Source: Hydrogenimonas sp.
GTDB taxonomy: Bacteria; Campylobacterota; Campylobacteria; Campylobacterales; Hydrogenimonadaceae
Direction of reading: 5' to 3'
Length of the DNA stretch: 64,000 bases
Assembly (NCBI GenBank): GCA_003945285.1
Contig: AP019005.1
Span: 620,001-684,000, forward strand
The translations under genes and the position numbers were made by a program. Positions 1 to 6,982 of this stretch are shown here, one piece after another; positions within the stretch are counted from its first letter, which is position 1, and each line of letters starts with the position of its first letter. The notes beneath the pieces were generated by a model. The model worked only from the letters and a program-made list of their open reading frames with translations. It was not told the origin of the DNA and made no database searches.

Positions 1-6
1 ACGCAT
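1..6 (-). CDS. First two codons of a gene leaving the left edge
   Basis: Reading leftward, an ATG at 6..4 follows AGGAG with a 6-nt spacer, placed 9 bases after the stop codon of the YtkA-like gene at 16..399. This is the usual layout of a next gene in an operon. Only two codons are inside the window, so the product cannot be told. By analogy with similar loci it could be part of a metal or drug efflux system, but that is inference only. Confidence 0.5.
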
Positions 7-15
7 ACCGGTCTC

Positions 16-399
16 CTAAAGATTGAAAGATGTTTTGAAGCGGTATTTTTTACCCTCGTCGGTAGTTACGAAGATATGCACCTGCCATGTTCCGCCCATA
101 GCCGCATTGAAATCGGCTTCGTATGTGCCGTTACCGACCGGTTTGGCTTTCGCTCTGCTCTCCATGTATGGCATTCCCGGCATCGCAGGCATGAATATTT
201 TGAGAGCCACCTTCGCCCCGTCGAGCGGTTTGGACGACTTGTAAAGCTTCACTTTTATATGATTGTTACCGGCTGTCAGGGGTTTTTCCGAGACCAGCTC
301 CACCTTCAGACCTTTTTGCTTCAAGGTTTTCTCGTAAGCTGCCGCATGCAGCGATGTAAATGCCAGGGCCAGGCCCAGCAGGAGTGTAGTGAGTTTCAT
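16..399 (-). CDS. YtkA/FixH-like periplasmic protein
   Basis: Secreted protein of 127 residues. An N-terminal signal peptide (about residues 1-20, ending LHAAA) is followed by a single beta-rich domain with the sequence MPAMPGMPYM near the middle and MGGTWQVHIFV near the end, both typical of the YtkA-like/FixH family. Members are often encoded beside RND-type metal efflux genes and are thought to work in the periplasm, possibly by binding metal through Met-rich loops; the methionines here fit that but the function is not proven. The gene is transcribed away from the two-component system at 489..2319 and leads into another gene that starts at position 6. The likely role is an accessory protein of an efflux system under control of that regulator pair. 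Confidence 0.75.
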   Translation of the reverse strand: MKLTTLLLGLALAFTSLHAAAYEKTLKQKGLKVELVSEKPLTAGNNHIKVKLYKSSKPLDGAKVALKIFMPAMPGMPYMESRAKAKPVGNGTYEADFNAAMGGTWQVHIFVTTDEGKKYRFKTSFNL

Positions 400-475
400 T
401 CTTTTTCCTTTGTGTTGGTTTGGGTAACGCTATTTTAAAAGCGGAGTGTGTAAAGAGTGTGGATTCGGTTTGTGA

Positions 476-481
476 TACAAT
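476..481 (+). promoter_or_regulatory. -10 box, predicted leaderless start of the response regulator
   Basis: TACAAT stands 7 bases before the ATG at 489. A start point 6-8 bases after the box would fall at or just before the ATG, so the transcript would have almost no leader. No Shine-Dalgarno sequence is visible before this ATG. Confidence 0.4.
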
Positions 482-488
482 CTTCACT

Positions 489-1145
489 ATGAAAATACTA
501 CTGCTTGAAGACGACCCGCTGCTGTCGGAATTGATAGAAGAGCATCTTGAGGAGAAGGGCTTTGAAGTTGAACACTACCTCGACGGCGAAGAGGCCGAAG
601 ATGCGATTTTGTCTCAGAAATTCGATATTCTGCTGCTGGATGTAAACGTTCCCGGTATAAGCGGTTTCGAACTGCTTAAATCGATGCGTGAGCGGAAAGA
701 TTTCACGCCTGCGATAATGATAACTTCCAGAAACACCAGCGCGGATCTGAAAGAGGGTTTCGACCTCGGCTGTGACGACTACATAAAAAAACCGTTCGAA
801 TTCGAAGAGCTCGATGCGAGAATTTCCCATATCGTACGTGTGTACGGACTTCGGCAGAACGAGGCTATAGAGCTGGGCGAGGGCCTTCTTTTCGAGCCGG
901 AGCGTCACAGGCTCATTATAGATGAGGAGCCTGTAGCGCTGACGCCGAAGGCATCGGAGATACTTCACTATCTCTACAGGAACAGGGGAAGGATAGTTTC
1001 GAGAGAGGAGCTTGTCCAGAATCTCTGGAGCTACGATGAGACCCCGACCGATGCGACACTGCGCAGCTATATAAAGGTATTGAGAAAGCATGTGCCGCAG
1101 ATAGTGACGGAGAGGGGAGTCGGCTATGGCTTTGAGCCCCTATGA
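489..1145 (+). CDS. OmpR/PhoB-family response regulator
   Basis: DNA-binding response regulator of 218 residues. The receiver domain (about 1-118) has the acidic pair D8/D9, the phospho-acceptor D51 in LLLDVNVPG, T79/S80 and K101 in YIKKPF. A winged-helix output domain follows (about 125-218, ending ERGVGYGFEPL). I place the start at the ATG at 489, because the receiver domain begins there (MKILLLEDD) and the upstream in-frame codons match nothing in the family. The stop overlaps the start of the histidine kinase by 20 bases, so the two form one unit. Divergence from the YtkA-like gene suggests it controls that neighbouring periplasmic or efflux operon. The signal is unknown. Confidence 0.93.
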   Translation: MKILLLEDDPLLSELIEEHLEEKGFEVEHYLDGEEAEDAILSQKFDILLLDVNVPGISGFELLKSMRERKDFTPAIMITSRNTSADLKEGFDLGCDDYIKKPFEFEELDARISHIVRVYGLRQNEAIELGEGLLFEPERHRLIIDEEPVALTPKASEILHYLYRNRGRIVSREELVQNLWSYDETPTDATLRSYIKVLRKHVPQIVTERGVGYGFEPL

Positions 1146-2319
1146 GAAGCGTTCACTCTTCCGTTTCATGGCGATCTACCTGGGTGCGGTGCTGATTGTC
1201 GTTTTGGCCTTCTCCATACTCTTTTACAAGATAGATTCCGAGTCTATAAAAGAGCGGATTTTTTACAACCTTAGAATGATAGCGATGCAGATTTCCGCAT
1301 CGGCAGTAGATGCCCAGATGCGGGGAAAAGAGTTCAAAATACCCTCCTCGATAGGGTGCGACTATCTGCTTCTCGACAAAGATGGCAGGGTTATACAGGG
1401 TTGTATTCATGAAAAGGTCGATACAAGCCGGGAAGAGTATGTGCAAAACGGCTGCGCCTACTATATAGACCGCAGCGCCAGGGGGCATCTCGGCATCGAC
1501 TATATTGTGGTGAGAGACTGCAGTTTGAAGAGCAGGATAGAGGAGTGCGGACAAAACGTTATCTTCGCGGCAATAGGGGCTTTCGGCTTTCTGGTTCTGG
1601 TAGGGTGGTACCTTGGCCGTCTCTTCCTTCGGCCTATGCGTGAAAAGATAGAGTCGATGGACCGGTTTATTCATGACAGTACGCATGAGCTGAACACCCC
1701 GGTTACCACTTTGCTGCTGGCGCTGGGGAAGATAGAGAAGAACGAGTGCAAGCCGTCGCACCTGCGGGCCCTGCAGATGAGCGGCAGGCTTATAGCCAGG
1801 GTATATGAGGATCTCACTTTTCTACTGATGCGTGAGAAGCAGAGAGAGAGAAGCAGGCTGTCGACTCTGGATGTGGCCGAGAAGACGAGAGAGAGTATAG
1901 ACTTTTTCTCCATTCTCGCCGAACAGAAACGGCTGAGTGTCACATCTTCTCTTGAGAGCTGCATCATAGAGGCAGACCCCCACCATATCGAGATAATGAT
2001 AAAGAACCTCATAGACAATGCGGTCAAATATACGCGCCCGAAAGGGATGATTCACGTCTCTTTGGAGTCGTGCAGGCTTATCGTAAAAGATACCGGAACG
2101 GGTATAGAGAAAGAGAAGCTCAAGCGGATTTTCGAACGTTTCGAGCGGGCCAACACTACGGAAGGGGGACTGGGAATCGGCCTCGATATAGTGGCGACTA
2201 TATGCCGCATCTACGGCTTTACTCTCGATGTCCGCTCGAAAGAGGGGAGAGGGAGCGAATTTATCGTCGACTTTTCAAGTGCTCTGACGCGGCCGGAAAA
2301 GGGGCCAGAATCTTCCTGA
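1126..2319 (+). CDS. Membrane sensor histidine kinase
   Basis: Partner kinase of 397 residues. A first membrane helix (about 13-34), a periplasmic sensor of about 110 residues and a second helix (about 144-166) are followed by a HisKA domain with the phospho-histidine H187 in STHELNTPV, then a HATPase domain with NLIDNAVKY (N box), KDTGTGIEKEK (G1) and GGLGIGLDI (G2). The periplasmic part has five cysteines (C78, C93, C110, C132, C141), which is unusual and could mean metal binding or disulfide-based sensing. The start overlaps the regulator gene by 20 bases. The 3' end overlaps the convergent DUF4136 lipoprotein gene by 59 bases. Family and mechanism are clear; the signal is not. Confidence 0.92.
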   Translation: MALSPYEKRSLFRFMAIYLGAVLIVVLAFSILFYKIDSESIKERIFYNLRMIAMQISASAVDAQMRGKEFKIPSSIGCDYLLLDKDGRVIQGCIHEKVDTSREEYVQNGCAYYIDRSARGHLGIDYIVVRDCSLKSRIEECGQNVIFAAIGAFGFLVLVGWYLGRLFLRPMREKIESMDRFIHDSTHELNTPVTTLLLALGKIEKNECKPSHLRALQMSGRLIARVYEDLTFLLMREKQRERSRLSTLDVAEKTRESIDFFSILAEQKRLSVTSSLESCIIEADPHHIEIMIKNLIDNAVKYTRPKGMIHVSLESCRLIVKDTGTGIEKEKLKRIFERFERANTTEGGLGIGLDIVATICRIYGFTLDVRSKEGRGSEFIVDFSSALTRPEKGPESS

Positions 2320-2815
2320 CCACATCTTTTATGTAGGCGATCCTCTCTTGGGGCGTCTTGAAATCCCTAAGCAGATCGGTGGCGGTACCCCTCCAGAAGA
2401 CCCTGTTGCTCGAAGGGTCGAGAGCGTCTATGACTATCTTCGCCTCGTCGTAGGTATATTCGTAGCGGGAGGGTATGTAGGCAGGCCCCCAGTATCCGTA
2501 GTCATAGGGGTAGAGTCCTAGCCTCTCATAGTCGTTTATTACTTCGCGTATTCTCGTTACATCGGTATGGAACATGACGAGAAAGTCGGCACTCTCTTTG
2601 GGCACCGGCAGGTAGCCTTTCGCTTCCAGTGCCTCTTTTATCGCCTTTTTTAGACGCTCTTGTGTCAGGGTTATAATGCCCCCATTTTTCGGTACAACGA
2701 TAGCGAAGGTTTTCAGCTTCGAAAAGTCGTACTGCGGGTTGTAATCGTTTTGAATCTGCAAAGATGAGCAGCCCGCAAAAAATAGCAGCAGTATAAAAAG
2801 GGTTAGTTTTCTCAT
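2261..2815 (-). CDS. DUF4136-type lipoprotein (second of pair)
   Basis: Lipoprotein of 184 residues with a lipobox LFFAGC (lipidated Cys about residue 15), followed by a DUF4136-type body: an N-terminal YDFSKLKTFAIV strand, a repeated helix with AIKEALEAKGY, and VIDALDPSSNRVFWRGTA near the end. The family is of unknown function and is found in outer-membrane lipoproteins of many Gram-negative bacteria. It is the second of two tandem paralogues; its ATG overlaps the stop codon of the upstream copy (ATGA). The last 59 bases overlap the convergent histidine kinase gene, leaving no room for a terminator between them. Confidence 0.85.
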   Translation of the reverse strand: MRKLTLFILLLFFAGCSSLQIQNDYNPQYDFSKLKTFAIVVPKNGGIITLTQERLKKAIKEALEAKGYLPVPKESADFLVMFHTDVTRIREVINDYERLGLYPYDYGYWGPAYIPSRYEYTYDEAKIVIDALDPSSNRVFWRGTATDLLRDFKTPQERIAYIKDVVRKILAPFPAASEHLKSRR

Positions 2816-3363
2816 TCTGTCACCTCTATATCGTAACCTCTCTTCGGAAAGCTTCGAAGCATCTCTTCAACGGCCGCGTCGATGATCTCTTTGCGCTTCA
2901 CAGGATCTGCAGAGCTCCACTTTTTCGTAACCGAAGCGGACCAGAAGACCTTTTTGGTTTTCGGGTCCACCATTCTGACGAAGAGTGAAATTTCGTCATG
3001 CTTCGGGGTTATGGATGTGGAGATGGAGCCGCCGAAGTTCCCGGAGATGCCGCCCAGACCTATGCCGAACGTTATGGGGTCGGGACGGTTTTTGTAGATC
3101 CTCATTCCGTACATTACGGTGAAGTCTCCGAGAGCGGAGGCCTCTTCGTACCCCTTTGCAAAGAGTGAATTTTCGATGGCTCTTCTGATCCTCTCATCGT
3201 TCAGAGGATCCGGCCTGGCCGCTTTTTCTGCAACGAGAGTAAAGCTCTCCAGTCCTCTCGTGCTGTAGGAGGGGTCGTAATCGTAGAGCCGGTTTTTGGC
3301 CGCACATCCGCCAAACAGCAGGGCCATTCCAAGAGCAAGAGCGGAAAGTATTCTTCTATTCAT
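2812..3363 (-). CDS. DUF4136-type lipoprotein (first of pair)
   Basis: Lipoprotein of 183 residues: signal peptide, lipobox LLFGGC, then the same fold plan as its downstream neighbour (YSTRGLESFTLVAEK, then RRAIENSLFAKGYEE, then MVDPKTKKVFWSASVTKKW). A glycine-rich stretch, FGIGLGGISGNFGGS, lies mid-protein and is absent from the paralogue. The two genes share the ATGA junction at 2812-2815 and are surely co-transcribed. Their similarity is moderate, so the duplication is old. No function is established for the family. Confidence 0.85.
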   Translation of the reverse strand: MNRRILSALALGMALLFGGCAAKNRLYDYDPSYSTRGLESFTLVAEKAARPDPLNDERIRRAIENSLFAKGYEEASALGDFTVMYGMRIYKNRPDPITFGIGLGGISGNFGGSISTSITPKHDEISLFVRMVDPKTKKVFWSASVTKKWSSADPVKRKEIIDAAVEEMLRSFPKRGYDIEVTE

Positions 3364-3410
3364 ACCGAAGATTATACCGTTTTTGTGTAAACCACTCTAA
3401 ACCGGATGCT

Positions 3411-3752
3411 TTATAGGTTCAAAACGGCGTTTACCCTCTTGATGGAGTCCTGTTTGCTAAGGCTCAGTCTCACCACAGACTCCTCTTTCGCCTCCAGCGA
3501 GTGGACCACATTTGGCTCCAGGGCTATAAGATCTCCGCTTTTGAGGTGGATTGTTCTGCCCTCCACGCCGAAGTCGATAGCTCCCCTCAAAACCATGACG
3601 GTGATAGGATAGGCCGTTTTGTGCGCCTTCATAATCTGATCTTTTTTAAATGCTATGCGAATCTCTTTGGTAAATCCGCTCTCGAGCATCGGTGTTATTA
3701 CGACATGCTCGTCGTTGAACTCCAGGTTTTCGAAAAAAGATGCGGTTTTCAT
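3411..3752 (-). CDS. Small cupin-domain protein
   Basis: Single-domain cupin of 113 residues. The pattern HKTAYPITVMVLRGAIDFGVEG followed by HLKSGDLIALEPNVVHSLEA (about residues 43-90) matches the two conserved cupin motifs, although the first motif keeps only one histidine of the usual metal triad. AAGGGGGG stands 8 bases upstream of the ATG and supports this start. Such small cupins may bind metals or small ligands; no substrate can be deduced. It stands alone, with a repeat-filled gap upstream. Confidence 0.78.
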   Translation of the reverse strand: MKTASFFENLEFNDEHVVITPMLESGFTKEIRIAFKKDQIMKAHKTAYPITVMVLRGAIDFGVEGRTIHLKSGDLIALEPNVVHSLEAKEESVVRLSLSKQDSIKRVNAVLNL

Positions 3753-3830
3753 AGCTATTCCCCCCTTAAAGGATGTTTCATGACTTCTATTCTATCGCAA
3801 AGTTGTTCTGTATGGAGTAGAGTATGTTAC

Positions 3831-3990
3831 CCCAAATCCCGAAATCGAGATAGAAGAGCTCGTCACGATCATTGCAGCCATGCACTTTGGGGAAAACCGT
3901 CGACTCAACTGACAGTGCGTTCGAAGCCGATCCGTCCTCTTTCATACTGTTTTGTCGGTTTGCAATTTGCACCATTTTCTATTTCGGGTG
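3831..3990. repeat. Repeat family 1, copy 1 (about 160 bp, TIR-flanked, decayed)
   Basis: The left edge CCCAAATCCCGAAATCGAGA and right edge TCTATTTCGGG are imperfect inverted repeats. The left half, including GAAGAGCTCGTCACGATCATT and GCAGCCATGCACTT, is nearly identical to the copies at 18628 and 55183. The right half is strongly diverged and the inner hairpin is broken. It fills most of the gap between the cupin gene (starting at 3752) and the small gene at 4057. The remaining bases (3753-3830 and 3991-4056) show no gene. Confidence 0.8.
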
Positions 3991-4056
3991 TTACAGGGGC
4001 GATAGGTCACAGTAAAAACTACTGTTCGACTCAAGTTATGCTTTACGTTGTGTTTT

Positions 4057-4242
4057 TCAGTCGAAAATATCAAGAAAGCGTTCCAGGAAGTTTTTACGGC
4101 GTGCCGGTTTGACTACTCTCTCGTCTACGAAATCGGGGTCCGGTTTCATCAACTCTTCATTGAAAGGTATGCTCTTTTTGCCGTGCTCTTTCCGAACAAT
4201 CGGCGGCTGCTGTTTTTTTGCAGGGGCATGAGGTATGCGCAT
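4057..4242 (-). CDS. Hypothetical 61-residue protein
   Basis: A short unrecognised protein, basic and proline-rich in its first third (HAPAKKQQPPIVRKEHGKK), acidic in the middle and ending in an amphipathic stretch NFLERFLDIFD. No signal peptide or membrane helix. I accept it as a gene because the ATG has a textbook ribosome site, AAAGGAG with a 5-nt spacer, and a TAAAAT box lies about 30 bases upstream on the same strand. It stands alone between two repeat elements. The composition resembles small cytoplasmic proteins conserved within the phylum, but I cannot name it. Confidence 0.6.
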   Translation of the reverse strand: MRIPHAPAKKQQPPIVRKEHGKKSIPFNEELMKPDPDFVDERVVKPARRKNFLERFLDIFD

Positions 4243-4271
4243 TCTGACTCCTTTCGATTGTTTCCGGTATC

Positions 4272-4277
4272 ATTTTA
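4272..4277 (-). promoter_or_regulatory. -10 box for the 61-residue gene
   Basis: TAAAAT on the minus strand, with its Shine-Dalgarno AAAGGAG and ATG (4242) following at normal distances, giving a leader of roughly 23 bases. The rest of the gap 4278-4478 shows no further gene. Confidence 0.4.
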
Positions 4278-4478
4278 GAGGCTTTTTGTGTAGCGAGTGT
4301 GCACGACCCGGAATAATGAAACGGAAAGTTATAAACCCGTCAAGACTGTTTTCATATTTGGGACAACGGTTTATCTGGTTCTTAACGATCAGGTGGTAAC
4401 ATCTCTTTTCGTAAAACCGGGGAGAGTTCATGGCTCTAAGAGCAGACGTTAAGCAAACGGCGTGATATAAGTTGAGAG

Positions 4479-4641
4479 CTGACCTTGTGCAAAATTTGAC
4501 AGCCCCGGGAATATCGTAAAAAAACGCCTTCGCCAGTAAGGGCGCCGGAGGCGCCGGAGGCCTTTAGAGGTGCCCTATAGATATTTTGCGGCGCCACGCA
4601 GGGCTAAGCCAGTTCGGCGTGCGGATTTTGCGTAAGGTCAG
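4479..4641 (-). repeat. Repeat family 3, copy A (163 bp, 17-bp inverted ends)
   Basis: The ends CTGACCTTGTGCAAAAT (4479-4495) and ATTTTGCGTAAGGTCAG (4625-4641) are inverted repeats matching at 15 of 17 positions. The right end continues inward as a reverse complement of the left end of the copy at 54985. The interior (cggggctg, then a T7 run with acgatat) matches the copy ending at 17068. It is in the opposite orientation to those two. It ends only 24 bases before the fmt start codon. Confidence 0.82.
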
Positions 4642-4665
4642 TTAATAGTCCGGAGGAGCATAGAT

Positions 4666-5571
4666 TTGAAGATAGTTTTCATGGGGACGCCCGGGTATGC
4701 CGACACAATTTTGAAAAGGCTGGTCGAAGAGAGCGGTATCGAAGCGGTGTCTGTATACACCCAGCCCGATAAGCCTGTAGGCCGCAAAAAGATTCTTACA
4801 TCGCCGCCCGTAAAGATTACGGCACAAAAAAACGGCATACCGTGTAGGCAGCCGTTGTCGCTGAAGGATAGCGGTATCGCGAGAGAGATAGCTGGGGAGT
4901 CCCCCGATTTTATCGTGGTTGCCGCCTACGGGCAGCTGCTTCCGAAAAATATCCTCGATATCGCACCGTGTATCAACCTCCACGCTTCACTGCTCCCCGC
5001 CTACCGCGGTGCGAGTCCGATACAGCAGGCACTGCTAAACGGAGACAAGGAGACTGGCGTTACGGCGATGCTTATGGAAGAGGGGCTCGACAGCGGGCCG
5101 ATACTGGCATGGAGTGTCACGAAAATAGGTCTGCGGGAGCGTAAAAACGAACTTTTCGAACGCCTGGGAGATATCGCCGCGGAGCTTACGGTTGTGACAC
5201 TGAAGAGGTTTGACTCTCTGGTTCCTGTTCCCCAGTGTGATGCGGATGCGAGCTACTGCAAAAAGATATCCAGAGATGACGGGTTGGTGAGCTTCGAGAT
5301 GCCCGCCATGCAGATATACAACAGGTTTCGAGCATACGAGGGGTGGCCGGGAATATACCTCGAAAGCGGTCTCAAGCTGATCGACCTGGATATCGCCGCA
5401 GCCGAAGGGGAGCCGGGAAGAATCGTCGATATCGATTCGGACGGTGTGGTTGTGGCCTGCTCCTTGGGTTCGGTAAAGATAAAAAGGGTACAGCCCCCCT
5501 CCAAAAAGGGTATGGATGCGCTGAGTTACATTCGAGGCAGAAGGCTTGGTGTTGAAGATATATTCGTTTGA
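4666..5571 (+). CDS. fmt: Methionyl-tRNA formyltransferase
   Basis: Transfers a formyl group from 10-formyl-THF to Met-tRNA(fMet) so that translation can start. 301 residues, normal family length. The N-terminal formyltransferase domain has MKIVFMGTPGYA, the substrate-binding SLLPAYRGASPIQ (preceded by NLHAS) and ETGVTAMLMEEGLDSGPIL; the C-terminal domain (about 205-301) follows. The start is a TTG at 4666, supported by GGAGGAG 8 bases upstream. It overlaps birA by 26 bases, so fmt heads the fmt-birA-parA-parB unit. A family 3 repeat ends just 24 bases upstream, so the promoter of this operon must lie within or beyond that element. Confidence 0.97.
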   Translation: MKIVFMGTPGYADTILKRLVEESGIEAVSVYTQPDKPVGRKKILTSPPVKITAQKNGIPCRQPLSLKDSGIAREIAGESPDFIVVAAYGQLLPKNILDIAPCINLHASLLPAYRGASPIQQALLNGDKETGVTAMLMEEGLDSGPILAWSVTKIGLRERKNELFERLGDIAAELTVVTLKRFDSLVPVPQCDADASYCKKISRDDGLVSFEMPAMQIYNRFRAYEGWPGIYLESGLKLIDLDIAAAEGEPGRIVDIDSDGVVVACSLGSVKIKRVQPPSKKGMDALSYIRGRRLGVEDIFV

Positions 5572-6187
5572 TACTCTCCCCTCCACGCAGAGATGGCTCG
5601 AAGAGCAGATATCCAAAAAGAGGGTCGACCCGCCGTGTGCCGTCATAGCTGATATGCAGACAGAAGGGGTCGGAAGTCGTGAAAACAGGTGGATAGGGGA
5701 GAGAGGTAACTTCTTCGCCTCGATTCTGCTTTCGGAAGATATGCTTCCGGAAGATCTTCCGATAGGCGCCACCTCGATCTATTTCGCATTTTTGATGAAA
5801 GAGACGGTAAAAAAAATGGGCTCGGAAGCGTGGCTGAAATGGCCCAACGATCTCTATCTGCAAGAGCGTAAAATAGGGGGCTGCATCACTGCCAAAAAGG
5901 GGAAAAACGTTATTGTCGGGATCGGGATAAATATTGCTTCCGCACCCCGTGATTTCGGGGTTCTGGACGTCAAAACCGAGCCGATGGAACTTTTGGAAAC
6001 GTTTGTGCGGAATTTGAAAATTCTTCCTTCATGGAAGCAGATTTTTAGCAACTATAGTTTAGAATTTGAAAAGAGCAAAAACTACTGTACCCATGACGGG
6101 AATGAAACACTGAAAATGAGCGATGCCGTACTGCAGAGTGACGGGTCGCTGATGATAGGTGAAAGAAGGGTTGTAAGTCTAAGATGA
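5546..6187 (+). CDS. birA: Biotin--[acetyl-CoA-carboxylase] ligase
   Basis: Activates biotin with ATP and attaches it to the biotin carrier of acetyl-CoA carboxylase. 213 residues; it is the short form without the N-terminal DNA-binding domain, so it should not act as a repressor. Key motifs are STQRWLEE near the start, GSRENRWIGERGNFFAS (ATP/biotin loop) and LKWPNDLYLQERKIGG, the classic ligase signature. Three candidate start codons lie together: TTG 5546, GTG 5549 and TTG 5552; the last gives MKIYSFDTLPST and is plausible. It overlaps fmt at the start and parA by 4 bases (ATGA) at the end. Confidence 0.95.
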   Translation: MVLKIYSFDTLPSTQRWLEEQISKKRVDPPCAVIADMQTEGVGSRENRWIGERGNFFASILLSEDMLPEDLPIGATSIYFAFLMKETVKKMGSEAWLKWPNDLYLQERKIGGCITAKKGKNVIVGIGINIASAPRDFGVLDVKTEPMELLETFVRNLKILPSWKQIFSNYSLEFEKSKNYCTHDGNETLKMSDAVLQSDGSLMIGERRVVSLR

Positions 6188-6972
6188 GTGAAATAATAAC
6201 AATCGCCAACCAAAAAGGCGGGGTGGGAAAGACAACGACGGCTGTAAACCTTGCGGCCTCTCTGGCTGTTGCGGAAAAGAGGGTTTTGCTGATAGATGCC
6301 GATCCTCAGGCAAACGCGACAACTAGTCTGGGATTTCACAGAAACGATTACGAATACAACATCTATCACGTTCTCATAGGTGCGAAAAAGATCTCCGACA
6401 CGATATTGAAAACGACACTTTCCACGCTTCATCTGGTACCTTCGAATATCGGGCTTGTCGGAGTGGAGAAGGAGTTTTACGACTCCGAGACCAGGAAAGG
6501 CCGGGAACTGGTCCTCAAGCGTAAGATAGACGAGGTGAAAAAAGATTACGACTTCATAATCATAGACTCTCCTCCGGCTCTCGGCCCGATCACCATAAAC
6601 GCCCTGAGTGCCGCACACTCTGTGATAATTCCGATTCAGTGTGAGTTTTTCGCACTCGAGGGGCTCGCACAGCTTCTGAACACTATACGACTCATTAAAA
6701 AGACCATTAACCCGAAACTGAAGATAAAGGGGTTCCTCCCTACGATGTACAGCGGCCAGAACAACCTCTCGAAACAGGTTTTTGCCGATCTGACACAACA
6801 CTTCAAGAACAAGCTCTTCAAGTCGACGGAAGATGACGAATTCATAGTCATACCGCGCAACGTGAAGCTTGCCGAGAGTCCCAGCTTCGGGAAGCCGGTA
6901 ATTCTCTACGATGTAAAGTCTACCGGTTCCAGGGCCTACCAGCACCTGGCTCAGGCCATCCTCGCGACCTGA
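6184..6972 (+). CDS. parA: Chromosome-partitioning ATPase ParA/Soj
   Basis: Deviant-Walker ATPase of 262 residues that works with ParB to segregate replicated origins. The P-loop is KGGVGKTTTAV with signature lysine K11 and catalytic K16. Walker A' is LLIDADPQANAT and Walker B is FIIIDSPPALG. The start ATG overlaps the birA stop, and parB follows after 10 bases. ParAB beside fmt-birA and atp is the standing order in this phylum, so it does not by itself place the replication origin here. Confidence 0.96.
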   Translation: MSEIITIANQKGGVGKTTTAVNLAASLAVAEKRVLLIDADPQANATTSLGFHRNDYEYNIYHVLIGAKKISDTILKTTLSTLHLVPSNIGLVGVEKEFYDSETRKGRELVLKRKIDEVKKDYDFIIIDSPPALGPITINALSAAHSVIIPIQCEFFALEGLAQLLNTIRLIKKTINPKLKIKGFLPTMYSGQNNLSKQVFADLTQHFKNKLFKSTEDDEFIVIPRNVKLAESPSFGKPVILYDVKSTGSRAYQHLAQAILAT

Positions 6973-6982
6973 GAGAAAGAGA

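Noticed and set aside
3787-3975. Open frame on the minus strand with HGCNDRDELFY, similar to frames at 18266 and 54944
   Set aside because: All three frames fall in copies of repeat family 1; the shared peptide just reflects shared DNA. The frames differ in start, length and ends and lack ribosome sites.
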